Positions 1 to 8,074 of a stretch of DNA of 64,000 nucleotides are shown in pieces. The translations under genes and the position numbers were made by a program. The DNA is from Candidatus Eisenbacteria bacterium (GTDB taxonomy: Bacteria; Eisenbacteria; RBG-16-71-46; JAFGJU01). The stretch is taken from assembly GCA_026388185.1 (NCBI GenBank), contig JAPLKG010000002.1, positions 62,001-126,000 of the forward strand, given 5' to 3'. Each line of letters opens with the position of its first letter. Within the stretch, counting starts at the first letter, position 1. Under the pieces are notes generated by a model, which did no database searches, was not told the DNA's origin, and saw only the letters and a list, made by a program, of their open reading frames with translations.

Positions 1-445
1 CCGCAATCGCGGCAAGTAACCCAATGAGGAGAATCCCTCCGGGCGATTGCCCCAACCAGACACCGAGGGGAATCGAGAACGCGAAGAGCACCATTGCAAC
101 GAAGATCTTGGCTCCGTGATATATTCTGAGAGCGTTCTCCCTACGATAACCCGCATACGTGAGCAGCTTCTTTAGTCTCGGCTCCGCCTTGCGCCCCCTC
201 GTGGGGGCAAGCCCCCCAACTACGCCCTTCAGCGAATCCAGGGCGCTACTCGACACATATCTCGCTTTAGCCGTGAACCCGACACGTTTCGGCCCACGCC
301 GTCCGTCCGTGTCACTCAGCGCTCCCAACCTCTTCTCCAGCGCTTCGGGAGGCTTCAACGCGAAGTAGAGAAGAACTCCCGCACAGAGGCTGAGGCTGGC
401 GAACACGAGCAGCGCTATCATCTGAATGGAACCCAACATCGTCAT
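1..445 (-). CDS. tadC: TadC-like inner-membrane platform protein of the Tad pilus (partial)
   Basis: The C-terminal part lies beyond the left edge. The visible N-terminal ~148 residues open with a hydrophobic segment (MIALLVFASLSLCAGVLLYF) and a basic cytoplasmic stretch. The phrase LLTYAGYRRENALRIYHGAK is the kind of sequence that precedes the T2SSF domain in TadC. A second membrane segment begins before the edge. TadB and TadC form the inner-membrane platform on which the TadA ATPase drives Flp pilin assembly. Its ATG overlaps the TGA of tadB (ATGA), showing translational coupling; a second in-frame ATG lies two codons on. Identity rests on position after tadB and this N-terminal pattern, since the diagnostic T2SSF domain is mostly outside. 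Confidence 0.82.
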   Translation of the reverse strand, partial: MTMLGSIQMIALLVFASLSLCAGVLLYFALKPPEALEKRLGALSDTDGRRGPKRVGFTAKARYVSSSALDSLKGVVGGLAPTRGRKAEPRLKKLLTYAGYRRENALRIYHGAKIFVAMVLFAFSIPLGVWLGQSPGGILLIGLLAAIA

Positions 446-1410
446 ACCTCTAAGTTCACTATCCGTCTGATCCACACGTAGCCAATGGCTTGCAGACCTA
501 ATCCGATACCCAGCATGTAGTGGCCCACGTGATCACGAAATAGAAACATGATGTACGAAGGATTCACCAAGAGAAGTATCAACCCCACGCAAACCGGCAA
601 CAGCGCAAGAACGATCCCGGAGAGTCTGGCTTCGGCCGTTAGGGCGCGAAGTTGCCCCAGAATCTTGAACCTTTCCCTCACGGTGTAGCTGATCTTCTCG
701 AGTATCTCAGCGACGTTGCCACCGGTCTCCCTCTGGATAATCATGGCTATGGCAAAGAACCTCAGGTCAAGGCTGTCTATCCTCTCCGTCAGGTTCAACA
801 GGGCCTCTTTGAAACTCAGTCCGAGGTTTTGTTCGTCGAAGGTGTCCTTGAACTCGATGCCGACGGGATCCGGCATTTCCTCGCCCACCATCTGGATTGC
901 GCCGGTAAACGCGTGACCTGCTCTCAATGCGCTCGTCATCAGGTCCATGGCGTCGGGGAACTGCTCCACAAAAAGCTTCACCCTTCTCCGTTTTCTCCTC
1001 ACGACGTTTACGATCGGAAGAGATCCCGCAAGAAGGGCCCCCACAAGTCCCGAAATCGGCGAGCGTCCGATCCAATTCGCCAAGGCGAACCCTACTGCGG
1101 CAAAGATCAGGGTGAAGAGAAGCAGCTCGCCCACTCTCATCGGTGAATCTGCCTGCTTCAGGAGTTTGTCCAGCCTGCGGGCGATGGCAACCCTGGAAAG
1201 CCACCTGTTTAACGCAGGTATCTGACTCAGTAGCTCGTCCCTCAGAATACTTGGAGAGATCGTCGCCACGGGACTTTGCCTGACGATGGCGCTCAAGCGT
1301 CTCTTGAGCCTTCCGACCTTGCTCTCACGCGAGGTCTGCCAGCTGAGAAAGACGGCGATTATGGCGAATACTATCGCTAAGAAAATCGAAACAAATGCTA
1401 GAGCCAGCAA
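442..1410 (-). CDS. tadB: TadB-like inner-membrane platform protein of the Tad pilus
   Basis: This 322-residue protein has an N-terminal membrane segment (residues ~3-22), a basic linker and a T2SSF domain in the second half. Recognisable platform-protein phrases are QFPDAMDLMTSALRAGH and IIQRETGGNVAEILEKIS, followed by the final pair of hydrophobic helices. The family sits in the inner membrane and couples the TadA ATPase to polymerisation of Flp pilin. It follows tadA by about 20 bp and overlaps tadC by four bases, so it belongs to the tad operon. Length and topology are normal. Confidence in the family is high; the B versus C assignment rests on gene order. Confidence 0.93.
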   Translation of the reverse strand: MLALAFVSIFLAIVFAIIAVFLSWQTSRESKVGRLKRRLSAIVRQSPVATISPSILRDELLSQIPALNRWLSRVAIARRLDKLLKQADSPMRVGELLLFTLIFAAVGFALANWIGRSPISGLVGALLAGSLPIVNVVRRKRRRVKLFVEQFPDAMDLMTSALRAGHAFTGAIQMVGEEMPDPVGIEFKDTFDEQNLGLSFKEALLNLTERIDSLDLRFFAIAMIIQRETGGNVAEILEKISYTVRERFKILGQLRALTAEARLSGIVLALLPVCVGLILLLVNPSYIMFLFRDHVGHYMLGIGLGLQAIGYVWIRRIVNLEV

Positions 1411-1429
1411 ACGCTTCTCCTTTCCCTAA

Positions 1430-2782
1430 TCATACGTCGTCAAAAATGCCCGGAGGAAGATGGACGCCGGAAAGGAAGAGTCTCTCGGCGAACTTGGGCC
1501 TGATTCCCGTCGGCTTGAACCTGCCGAGCACGGTCCCGTCCTCCGCCACGCCCATGCGCTCGAATACGAAGATGTCCTGCATCGTCACGACGCTGCCTTC
1601 CATGCCGACGATCTCAGAGACGTTCGTAACCTTTCGTCTTCCGTCACTCAATCTCGAGATCTGAACCACCACGTCCAGTGCAGAAGATATCTGTTCGCGA
1701 ATGGCCTTCTCCGGAAGCTCCAGTCCGGCCATCAACACCATGGTCTCCAATCTGCTCAGCGAGTCACGCGGGCTGTTGGCGTGGACAGTGGTCAGCGAGC
1801 CGTCGTGCCCCGTGTTCATGGCCTGGAGCATGTCGAGTGCCTCGTCGCCTCTAACTTCACCAACGATGATCCTGTCCGGGCGCATTCGCAGAGCATTGCG
1901 GACCAGGTCTCTCTGATTTACCTTACCCCTGCCTTCGATGTTGGGCGGCCTGGTTTCAAGTCTCACTACGTGTTCCTGCTGAAGCTGTAGTTCGGCGGCA
2001 TCCTCTATCGTCACGATGCGCTCCTCTTCAGGGATGTAGGACGAGAGAATGTTGAGAAGCGTCGTCTTCCCCGCGCCCGTGCCTCCAGAGATGAGCAAGT
2101 TCAGTCTGGCTTTCACCGCACCCTTAAGAAGCTCAAGCATGCCCCCGGTGATCGACTCAAAACTCAGAAAATCGTTCGCCGTCAAGGGATTTGCCCCGAA
2201 TCGTCTGATGGACAGTACGGGGCCGTCGATCGCGAGCGGAGGAATGATTGCGTTCACACGCGAGCCGTCGGGCAACCTGGCGTCAACCATGGGTGAGGAC
2301 TCGTCCACCCTCCGGCCGACCGCCGCCACGATTCTATCTATTATCTGTCTTACGTGGGCGTCGTCCTTGAATCTCACCGTCGTCAGTTCGAGCTTGCCGA
2401 ACCTCTCGATGTAGACCTGGTCGGACCCGTTCACCAGAATGTCGGACACGGTCGGGTCCGCCAGGAGCGGCTCTATGGGACCCAGCCCGAGCGTCTCGTG
2501 TACGACTTCTTCCACGAGTCTCTCGCGGTCCGCTCGGCTCAAGGGAAGAGTCTCGCTCTTCACCATCTCTTCGAGCAACAGTTTCACCTGGCCGTGCAAC
2601 TGATCGCGAGAGAGGGTCTCTATGTTGGAGAGGTCAAGCTTCTCAATCAACTTGTGATGCACACGCGACTTGAACTCCTGGTATGCATCCCTCGCCACAG
2701 GAGGTTCATGCACATTCCAACTGAACCTGTCCCCCCTTACCTTTGCCGCTTCCTGGGATCTTAGTCTTTCAAAAAGAGCCAT
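1430..2782 (-). CDS. tadA: TadA/CpaF secretion ATPase of the Tad pilus
   Basis: A hexameric type II/IV secretion ATPase that powers assembly of Flp pili on the cytoplasmic face of the inner membrane. The 450 residues show the CpaF layout: an N-terminal helical domain, the segment [20 protein letters not shown], the Walker A loop GGTGAGKTT at ~233-241, an acidic Asp/Glu box, a Walker B region around [13 protein letters not shown] and the His-box phrase [17 protein letters not shown]. These are all conserved residues of an active ATPase. It follows cpaE by 3 bp and precedes tadB. Nothing looks truncated. Confidence 0.97.
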   Translation of the reverse strand: MALFERLRSQEAAKVRGDRFSWNVHEPPVARDAYQEFKSRVHHKLIEKLDLSNIETLSRDQLHGQVKLLLEEMVKSETLPLSRADRERLVEEVVHETLGLGPIEPLLADPTVSDILVNGSDQVYIERFGKLELTTVRFKDDAHVRQIIDRIVAAVGRRVDESSPMVDARLPDGSRVNAIIPPLAIDGPVLSIRRFGANPLTANDFLSFESITGGMLELLKGAVKARLNLLISGGTGAGKTTLLNILSSYIPEEERIVTIEDAAELQLQQEHVVRLETRPPNIEGRGKVNQRDLVRNALRMRPDRIIVGEVRGDEALDMLQAMNTGHDGSLTTVHANSPRDSLSRLETMVLMAGLELPEKAIREQISSALDVVVQISRLSDGRRKVTNVSEIVGMEGSVVTMQDIFVFERMGVAEDGTVLGRFKPTGIRPKFAERLFLSGVHLPPGIFDDV

Positions 2783-2785
2783 CGT

Positions 2786-3973
2786 CTACCTCCTCAAGAG
2801 TCTAGCGAGCCCACCTTTCTTGGGAGCAACTTCATCAGACCCTCGTTCAGCGCTGCCTCCACTGAGAGTCGCTGCCAGCTCGCGAAGATTCTGCGTCACT
2901 GGCGACTGAGGCGCTGACTCAAGAAGGGGCACACCCGTATTGATTGAGTTACTGACGCTTCCGTAGTCGTTCGGAATTCGCCAGAAAATCGGATACTCAA
3001 AACCCCTCTCGAATTTCTCCGCCGCATTGGATTTATTCACGATGAACCTGTTGAGCACCAGTTTAACCTTGTCCTGTCCGTAGCCCAATCTCTGGAAAAT
3101 CTCGATGCACCGTTTGGTGTTCCTGATCGCCGGGAGTTCGAGCGCGGAAACCATAAAGATGGAATCCGACAGATCCAAAGCCTCCACACTTCTCTCGTCG
3201 AAGGCGTGCGCCGTGTCGACAATCACGAACTCGAACATCGACCTCATGAGGCGAAGCACCTGGCCGACCTGCTCGGCTGTAATCGTCTCTGCCTCTTCGG
3301 CCTGGTGCGGTTCGGCCATCACGTACACACCGGACGGGTGCTGCGTCATGTGAGCCTTCAGAAGCGTCTGATCCAGTTTCTCGTAACTGCGAGTTACGTC
3401 TGCGATCGTGTAATTGGGCTGTACGTTGAGAAACATCGCTACGTCGCCGAATTGAAGGTCCAGGTCCACGATGGCACAGGACTTCTTCATGTCTTGTGCA
3501 AGAAATACGGCAAGATTGGCGGAAATCATCGTCGTGCCAAGCCCGCCCTTGTTGCTGAAGATGGTGACGATCTCACCCGCGATGGTACCTACGGCCTGCA
3601 GCCTCCGCATGACCTTCCGCACGGACGCTACCAGCTCGTCCTGGTCGGGAGGCCTTCTCAGGAATTCCTGCACACCCGAGCGCATGGCTCTCAAAATGAT
3701 CTCGGGTTTGGTCTCCGAACAGATGGCGAAGACTGCCGACTGCGGACAAACCTCGACAATCTTTGCTGCCGCTGAGAGAAACTCCTCCGGAGGGGTGCTC
3801 ACTTCGAGCAGCACAATGTGTGGCCTGTACTGGCGCACAAGATTCACGCCGATCCGCAGGTCTCCGCTTTCGGCCTTTACCGAGGCTCCCGGAACGTCCC
3901 GAAGGAGGCCACGCAAGGTGAACCGCATGTCCTCGTCCCGGTCGATTATCACTATCCCTATTTCGTCCATCAT
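2786..3973 (-). CDS. cpaE: CpaE/TadZ-like localisation ATPase with a pseudo-receiver domain
   Basis: A MinD/ParA-type protein that places the Tad machine in the cell. The N-terminal ~120 residues fold like a response-regulator receiver. The acidic pair is present (IDRDED), but the phospho-acceptor Asp is replaced by Glu (VLLEVSTP) and the conserved Lys region reads LRRPP, so phosphorylation is unlikely. The C-terminal half has a deviant Walker A loop (NKGGLGTT) and the switch motif VDLDLQFGD. I start at the double ATG after a GAGAG stretch, 22 bp beyond the cpaC stop. An upstream in-frame start would overlap cpaC and lacks family similarity. Confidence 0.92.
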   Translation of the reverse strand: MMDEIGIVIIDRDEDMRFTLRGLLRDVPGASVKAESGDLRIGVNLVRQYRPHIVLLEVSTPPEEFLSAAAKIVEVCPQSAVFAICSETKPEIILRAMRSGVQEFLRRPPDQDELVASVRKVMRRLQAVGTIAGEIVTIFSNKGGLGTTMISANLAVFLAQDMKKSCAIVDLDLQFGDVAMFLNVQPNYTIADVTRSYEKLDQTLLKAHMTQHPSGVYVMAEPHQAEEAETITAEQVGQVLRLMRSMFEFVIVDTAHAFDERSVEALDLSDSIFMVSALELPAIRNTKRCIEIFQRLGYGQDKVKLVLNRFIVNKSNAAEKFERGFEYPIFWRIPNDYGSVSNSINTGVPLLESAPQSPVTQNLRELAATLSGGSAERGSDEVAPKKGGLARLLRR

Positions 3974-3995
3974 ATACTCTCTATTCCACTTTCCT

Positions 3996-5141
3996 CTATT
4001 TCTCTGCCGATGCCTTGCCCGTCCCCGGCCACGTCGGGACCTCCAGGGCGCTGTAAGAGGTGACGATCTTGGGAGTGACCAGCATGACAACCTCTGACTC
4101 GTTCTTCATGAAACTGGTGCTCTTGAAAAGAAGTCCAATTATGGGAATGTCGCCCAAAATGGGCATCTTGGAGACACTTCTAACCTCTTCACTGGTGATG
4201 AGCCCCCCGATGGCCAGAGTTTGTCCGTCTCTCAGCTCCACCGTACTCTGCGCTTTCCGCGTCCTCAAGGCAGGTATCCTGAATCCACTAAGCGTGACGC
4301 CGTTGTCCCAGTCTAGCGTGCTCACCTCAGGCTCCACCTTCAGGTTCACCACGCCAGAGTCCACGACGGTCGGCGTGAACGTCAGACTGACTCCGAACTC
4401 TTTCCACTCGATCGTCACGGTCACCCCACCGCCGGTTGGCGTTACGATGGGGACGGGAATCTCACCGCCGGCCAGGAACTTGGCCTCGTGACCGCTTATT
4501 GAGACAAGCGTTGGCTCTGCAAGAGTGTTGACGTAACCCTTCTTCTCCAGAGCCTTCAGTATCCCGGAGATATCGTAGTCGCCACGCGTTAGCGACACGA
4601 ACATAGAAACGCCCGACGTAACACTGAGCGGTATCGACGGCGTAGCAACTAGTCCCGAAAAGCTCCCGACCGTCAAGTCGGTGAACTTCTCACCGGCCTC
4701 CGAAGGGTCAAGATCTATCTTCACAAACTCATTTCCCACCAGATCGATTCCCAGGTTCTTGAGGGCCGTCCGGTTGACCTCCGCAAATCTCACTTTGAGC
4801 ATGACCTGCTGAAAGGAAGTGTCGGTATGAACGACAAGGTCGTAGAACATTGGCCGGTCTTCGCTGTCCCAGACCACCATGCTCGTCGTCCCCGCTGCCT
4901 TTCCGTTGATTAGGATTTGTCTCGGTGAGGCCACCATCACATCGGCAATGTTGGGGTCCGTCACAGAAACTCTGGTGATGTTCTCGGTAAATGCCAGGAC
5001 CTGAGACTTGCCGATTACGACCTCCATTTTGAGGAGCGATCCGGCAGGAACCGCTGCCGCACTAGCGGGCCAGAGCGAACCAGAAGCCATCAGAAGGAGC
5101 CCGGAAATCACGAACCAGGCAAAACCTCTCATTCTGAACAT
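3996..5141 (-). CDS. cpaC: CpaC/RcpA outer-membrane secretin of the Tad pilus
   Basis: This protein forms the outer-membrane channel for the Flp pilus. It has a Sec signal peptide (basic N-terminus, hydrophobic core, probable cleavage after ASAAA). The pilus-specific N-terminal domain includes VTDPNIADVMVASPRQILINGK. The secretin domain shows AEPTLVSISGHEAKFLAGGEIPVP in two adjoining pieces, and the terminal signature reads KMPILGDIPIIGLLFKS. At about 381 residues it is a short CpaC without an obvious BON domain. The start could be GTG or the ATG one codon later; a GGAGGGG element lies 7-10 bases upstream. It is the central gene of the operon, 92 bp after cpaB. Confidence 0.95.
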   Translation of the reverse strand: MFRMRGFAWFVISGLLLMASGSLWPASAAAVPAGSLLKMEVVIGKSQVLAFTENITRVSVTDPNIADVMVASPRQILINGKAAGTTSMVVWDSEDRPMFYDLVVHTDTSFQQVMLKVRFAEVNRTALKNLGIDLVGNEFVKIDLDPSEAGEKFTDLTVGSFSGLVATPSIPLSVTSGVSMFVSLTRGDYDISGILKALEKKGYVNTLAEPTLVSISGHEAKFLAGGEIPVPIVTPTGGGVTVTIEWKEFGVSLTFTPTVVDSGVVNLKVEPEVSTLDWDNGVTLSGFRIPALRTRKAQSTVELRDGQTLAIGGLITSEEVRSVSKMPILGDIPIIGLLFKSTSFMKNESEVVMLVTPKIVTSYSALEVPTWPGTGKASAEK

Positions 5142-5233
5142 CACTGACGTTCCCCTCCATTTCCCGCGCCATGCCTCTGCAGGAAAAGCTGCGGGTAGAA
5201 ACCACGAGACAACGATTCCCTTCCAGCTACTGC

Positions 5234-6112
5234 CTAATCCCCTGCCTTCTCCTCGAATTTCTCTTCGCTTCGTTTGTTTCCACGTATCACTTCAACCTGT
5301 ATCGGCTTCTTGACGGGCTTCACCACCTGCTCGGTTCGGGGCGCCGGAGTGACCACGGGGCGAGGCGCCCTCACGATGCGCACCGGAGCCGCGCGTTGCA
5401 CCGGTTCTCTCGACTCAAGCATCCTCAGAACAGTGGTCCCCGACGTTGCGGCAGAGTCCGCATCAGCAGGGTTTCTCAGCACCAGCTGGATCTCTCCGCT
5501 GCTTGACGCCAGAGCAAGCTTTTCCGCCTCGCTGGGAGTCACGAGCAACGTCACAGACTGCGTTTTCATGGGCTTGCCGCCGTTGTCTTCGAGCCTCTCG
5601 TCCGCGGCAAGCACCAGCAGGTTTTGAAGCACAATTTTCGACACCGTCTCTTTTTCAGTCTCCGGCCGAATCGTAACAACCACGTCCACCTTTGTATCGG
5701 GCAATACAAACCCGCTGACGCCGCTGACCACGGTCACGGGAACGGTCATGGCTCGCATGCCAGTCGGCACACGCATTGGCAGTCCCCTGTCCGCTCCAAC
5801 GGGTGCGAGCTTGTTCTCCAGAATCGGCTCGCCGATCGTGATGGGCGTCCTCACAACTCGGCCCGCCAGCTCCTGGCTGGAACTCATGGCGCCTGTCGGG
5901 ACTATTTCCCTGGGCCAACTGGCCGTCTGAGTGTTGTCCTCGCCAAGAATCGTCCCGAACGGAAGCTCCTTCGAGGCGACAACCACCGGCTGAGTAGAGA
6001 CTTTTCTCTCTTTTACTATCTTGTCGTACTGGGCAAGATAACGATAGATCGCTACGCTTGCCAGCAGTCCAAAAACGACAGCGAGAATCACGACGACCCT
6101 GATTCTGGTCAC
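5234..6112 (-). CDS. cpaB: CpaB/RcpC periplasmic assembly protein of the Tad pilus (SAF domain)
   Basis: RcpC/CpaB is a periplasmic, inner-membrane-anchored protein that helps stabilise or gate the secretin. An N-terminal anchor (VVVILAVVFGLLASVAIYR) is followed by a SAF domain containing ELPFGTILGEDN. The RcpC core holds GMRAMTVPVTVVSGVSGFV, a family hallmark, and DVVVTI. The C-terminus is a Pro/Arg/Val-rich basic tail. The GTG start has a good GGAGG eight bases upstream. It lies between the TadE-like gene and cpaC in the same operon. Confidence 0.94.
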   Translation of the reverse strand: MTRIRVVVILAVVFGLLASVAIYRYLAQYDKIVKERKVSTQPVVVASKELPFGTILGEDNTQTASWPREIVPTGAMSSSQELAGRVVRTPITIGEPILENKLAPVGADRGLPMRVPTGMRAMTVPVTVVSGVSGFVLPDTKVDVVVTIRPETEKETVSKIVLQNLLVLAADERLEDNGGKPMKTQSVTLLVTPSEAEKLALASSSGEIQLVLRNPADADSAATSGTTVLRMLESREPVQRAAPVRIVRAPRPVVTPAPRTEQVVKPVKKPIQVEVIRGNKRSEEKFEEKAGD

Positions 6113-6134
6113 TTGAAAAACCTCCGTCTCAAGT

Positions 6135-6488
6135 TCAGATTTCCCTGCGCATAGTGCAGGCCGCTCTCAGAGGCAATCCGCTCAATTTAGGAAACAGATT
6201 TCCAAAAGAGGTACGAGAACCTATTGCAACGTCTACAGTCACAAGTGTGCCCTTGGAAGGAAAACCCTCGAAGGGAACCTTCACTTGAATGTCTTTCACT
6301 AGAACGCGCGAGGCAGCGAGGACGCCGAGGAGCACCCACGCCCCGGAAAACCAGGGCGGGGTCACAACGATCGCAAAGAGCGTTGACGCGACAAGTGCGC
6401 ATCCTACTACTGCCGCGCCTTTTTGGGATCGAAGCTTTGGTAAGAGAATTTTCACCCGGAACCGCCTTCTAAACCTAAGATCCGTCAC
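6135..6488 (-). CDS. Small TadE-like pseudopilin candidate
   Basis: A 117-residue protein with a class III prepilin-like leader: a basic N-terminus, then QKGAAVVGCALVASTLF, then a second hydrophobic stretch (WVLLGVLAASRVLV). This resembles the G|AxxxE processing site of Flp and TadE. However, the residue five after the presumed cleavage is Gly, where Flp in this same operon has Glu. The C-terminal part is a short beta-rich tail. It sits between flp and cpaB, a usual place for minor pseudopilins. The GTG start follows TGAGGGAT. Identification as TadE-like is inference from leader and location; sequence similarity is weak. Confidence 0.55.
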   Translation of the reverse strand: MTDLRFRRRFRVKILLPKLRSQKGAAVVGCALVASTLFAIVVTPPWFSGAWVLLGVLAASRVLVKDIQVKVPFEGFPSKGTLVTVDVAIGSRTSFGNLFPKLSGLPLRAACTMRREI

Positions 6489-6496
6489 CAGACAAA

Positions 6497-6546
6497 TCCC
6501 TCAGGCCGGGGGCTACCTCACCGGGTAGCTCACCCGGCTCGAGGGA
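6497..6546 (-). promoter_or_regulatory. Nested hairpin between flp and the rest of the tad operon
   Basis: On the transcribed strand, TCCCTC pairs with GAGGGA at the two ends. Inside, a perfect 6-bp hairpin CCGGGT/ACCCGG competes with a GCCGGG/CCCGGC pairing. There is no U-run, so it is not a classic terminator. In Tad operons pilin is needed in large excess over machinery. A strong hairpin just after the pilin gene could protect the flp transcript 3' end or act as a partial attenuator. The function is inferred; the pairing is seen. Confidence 0.5.
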
Positions 6547-6557
6547 CTTTCCTCTCA

Positions 6558-6577
6558 GTCGTGATAAGATTCACGAC
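6558..6577 (-). promoter_or_regulatory. Stem-loop immediately after the flp stop codon
   Basis: A perfect 7-bp inverted repeat, GTCGTGA and TCACGAC, with a 6-base loop. It starts three bases after the flp stop codon. No T-tract follows. Together with the larger hairpin downstream it may set pilin versus machinery transcript levels by blocking 3' exonucleases or by partial termination. Confidence 0.5.
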
Positions 6578-6579
6578 AT

Positions 6580-6756
6580 TTAGCTGCCGGGGACCTCACC
6601 CAGCTTGCCGGCTATCAACGTGAACACACGAATCAGCTCGTCGCGCAGCAGTATGATCGCGCTTATGACCGCGATTGCAACCAACGCGATAAGAAGCGCA
6701 TACTCCGTAACCGCAGCACCTTTCTCGTTCTTGAAAAGGTTCTTTAAGAACTTCAT
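6580..6756 (-). CDS. flp: Flp-family major pilin
   Basis: The major subunit of the Tad pilus, secreted after cleavage by a class III prepilin peptidase (not seen in the window). The 58-residue product has a short basic leader ending in NEKG, the processing site G|AAVTEYALL with Glu at +5, and a long hydrophobic assembly helix (IALVAIAVISAIILL). The C-terminus is short and charged. I chose the internal ATG because AGGGAGGAT precedes it at proper spacing and Flp leaders are short; an upstream in-frame start adds eleven atypical residues. It is the first gene of the tad operon, behind a sigma-54 promoter. Confidence 0.96.
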   Translation of the reverse strand: MKFLKNLFKNEKGAAVTEYALLIALVAIAVISAIILLRDELIRVFTLIAGKLGEVPGS

Positions 6757-6927
6757 TCCCTTATCCTCCCTTCTTTCTAGTCGGAGCAATGTCCAAGAAA
6801 CTTAACCAGTAAAGTGAAACAGGCCGAATGAATCACCTCCCCACAACGTGCCGCAATCTCGATTTGCAGGTCGCGGATGAACGTCTTTGTCGACGTGCAG
6901 ACTATCTAGGCATCCGGATCAAGTCAA

Positions 6928-6944
6928 GGGAATTCCCAATTGGG
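6928..6944. promoter_or_regulatory. Two overlapping perfect palindromes in the flp leader
   Basis: GGGAATTCCC and CCCAATTGGG are each perfect 10-bp palindromes and share three bases, making a 17-bp block. They lie about 30-45 bp downstream of the start point predicted from the sigma-54 site and about 170 bp upstream of flp. They could be an operator for a dimeric regulator, or two mutually exclusive RNA hairpins. No regulator gene is adjacent. The rest of the 417-base gap between flp and the upstream gene shows no further ORF that I believe. Confidence 0.4.
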
Positions 6945-6985
6945 GTTCAATCGCACGACAGACCGGGCCTCCCACGCTCCACAAA

Positions 6986-7001
6986 TGCAAGCCCTGTGCC
7001 A
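6986..7001 (-). promoter_or_regulatory. Sigma-54 (RpoN) -24/-12 promoter of the flp-tad operon
   Basis: The minus strand reads TGGCACAGGGCTTGCA. This matches the RpoN consensus TGGCAC-N5-TTGCW at every defined position, with the GG and GC pairs at the required distance. It faces flp, which begins about 230 bp downstream, giving a predicted leader of about 220 nt. Sigma-54 promoters need an enhancer-binding ATPase; neither rpoN nor such an activator is in the window. The palindromic GCAATTGC and nearby repeats at about 7029-7042 are possible upstream activator contacts, but that is speculative. Confidence 0.75.
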
Positions 7002-7173
7002 CTACGTTCTCGCAACTGATATCTCTGCAATTGCTGCGCAGAAAGTAAGTTGTGGCACTTATCGGGGGGATGGCGGCGCATCTCGGCAAAGATTCTTCTC
7101 TTCCGCTGCGGCTTTTTCGCACAAAAAGGGGGATTTTGCACGGCAGTAGGACCGGGCGGTCACGGAGGGGAAA

Positions 7174-8013
7174 TCAACTGGGAAGCAGACCCAGGTCCTC
7201 AAGAACGCCCCTGACCGGAGCGAACTGGAATGCACGGAGCAGGACCTCAAGGATGGGGCGCGTCCGGCCGAGGCGCAAATAGTGGTTGGGCCGTTCAGTT
7301 ATTGCACACATTCGAGGTTGGCAGGGATCCACTTCCCAGGGGTGAACGCTCACCATGACGGGCAGATTGCGGCCATTTTCGCAAGTTACAAAGCGTTTCG
7401 TAATCCAGCACGGCATCAGCCTCAGGTAGGCCCCGGAAGCAAAGGGGATATTCCAACTCGCGAATCTGGCCGTCGACATGGGAAACTCTACGATCTCCCC
7501 CCTCCCCACCTTCCTAAGGTGCGGTCGTCGTTCTGCCGAGGAAATCCCATACACTCTGCGCCGGATCGGATAGATGCTCGAGTCATATAGGTGACCGGTC
7601 TCGGCGAGCACCTCGAGTGCCCAGATGGACCTCTCTGTGATGGAGTAACTCGGTGCTCTAAAACCCACTACCCGTGAACCCGAAATGTCCTCCAACAGGG
7701 ATTTCGTCCTCATCACTTCTTCCCTGAATTCAGACCGGCTCAGTCGATAGACGAGCCTGTGACTCCAGCCGTGCGAAGCGATTTCGTGACCCGCTGCTAC
7801 GACGTCTCTCACCAGGCCGGGGTCCTTCGCGGCATTCCAACCCAGGAAGAAGAACGTGGCGCTCGCGTTGTACCTTCCGAAAAGCTCGACGAGCTCCCTC
7901 GTGTTCCTTCCAAACCTGGTCTCGTACGAGTCCCACGACGAGAAGGCGACTTTGTGCTCGAAGGAGCGGACCTGGAAATAGTCCTCCACGTCGACGGAGA
8001 GAGCGTTGATCAT
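7174..8013 (-). CDS. XrtA/PEP-CTERM-type polysaccharide deacetylase
   Basis: A NodB-homology deacetylase that removes acetyl groups from an exopolysaccharide. The opening SVDVEDYFQV is the hallmark of the XrtA-associated branch, and ASHGWSH supplies the metal-binding His pair. RAPSYSI and the C-terminal HPWEVDP (active-site His region) are also present. I prefer the ATG giving MINALSVDVEDYF because family members start there; a GTG eleven codons upstream is possible. It ends the exopolysaccharide cassette, ~30 bp after the epimerase gene. No exosortase or PEP-CTERM protein is in the window. The product looks cytoplasmic (no signal peptide), as is typical of this branch. Confidence 0.9.
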   Translation of the reverse strand: MINALSVDVEDYFQVRSFEHKVAFSSWDSYETRFGRNTRELVELFGRYNASATFFFLGWNAAKDPGLVRDVVAAGHEIASHGWSHRLVYRLSRSEFREEVMRTKSLLEDISGSRVVGFRAPSYSITERSIWALEVLAETGHLYDSSIYPIRRRVYGISSAERRPHLRKVGRGEIVEFPMSTARFASWNIPFASGAYLRLMPCWITKRFVTCENGRNLPVMVSVHPWEVDPCQPRMCAITERPNHYLRLGRTRPILEVLLRAFQFAPVRGVLEDLGLLPS

Positions 8014-8074
8014 GAATTTCACCGTAGGGGAAAGTGTCTCAAACACTGAACCGGGATGAGATGAGTGTTGTGAT

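Noticed and set aside
6489-6580. Possible GEMM (c-di-GMP) riboswitch near flp
   Set aside because: The region is structured and GC-rich, but the conserved core GCAAA, GNRA loop and CGCAAAGCC elements are missing.
6996-7061. Seven-base inverted repeat GTGCCAC/GTGGCAC around the flp upstream region
   Set aside because: One arm is just part of the sigma-54 -24 element; a 7-bp repeat 50 bases apart can arise by chance.
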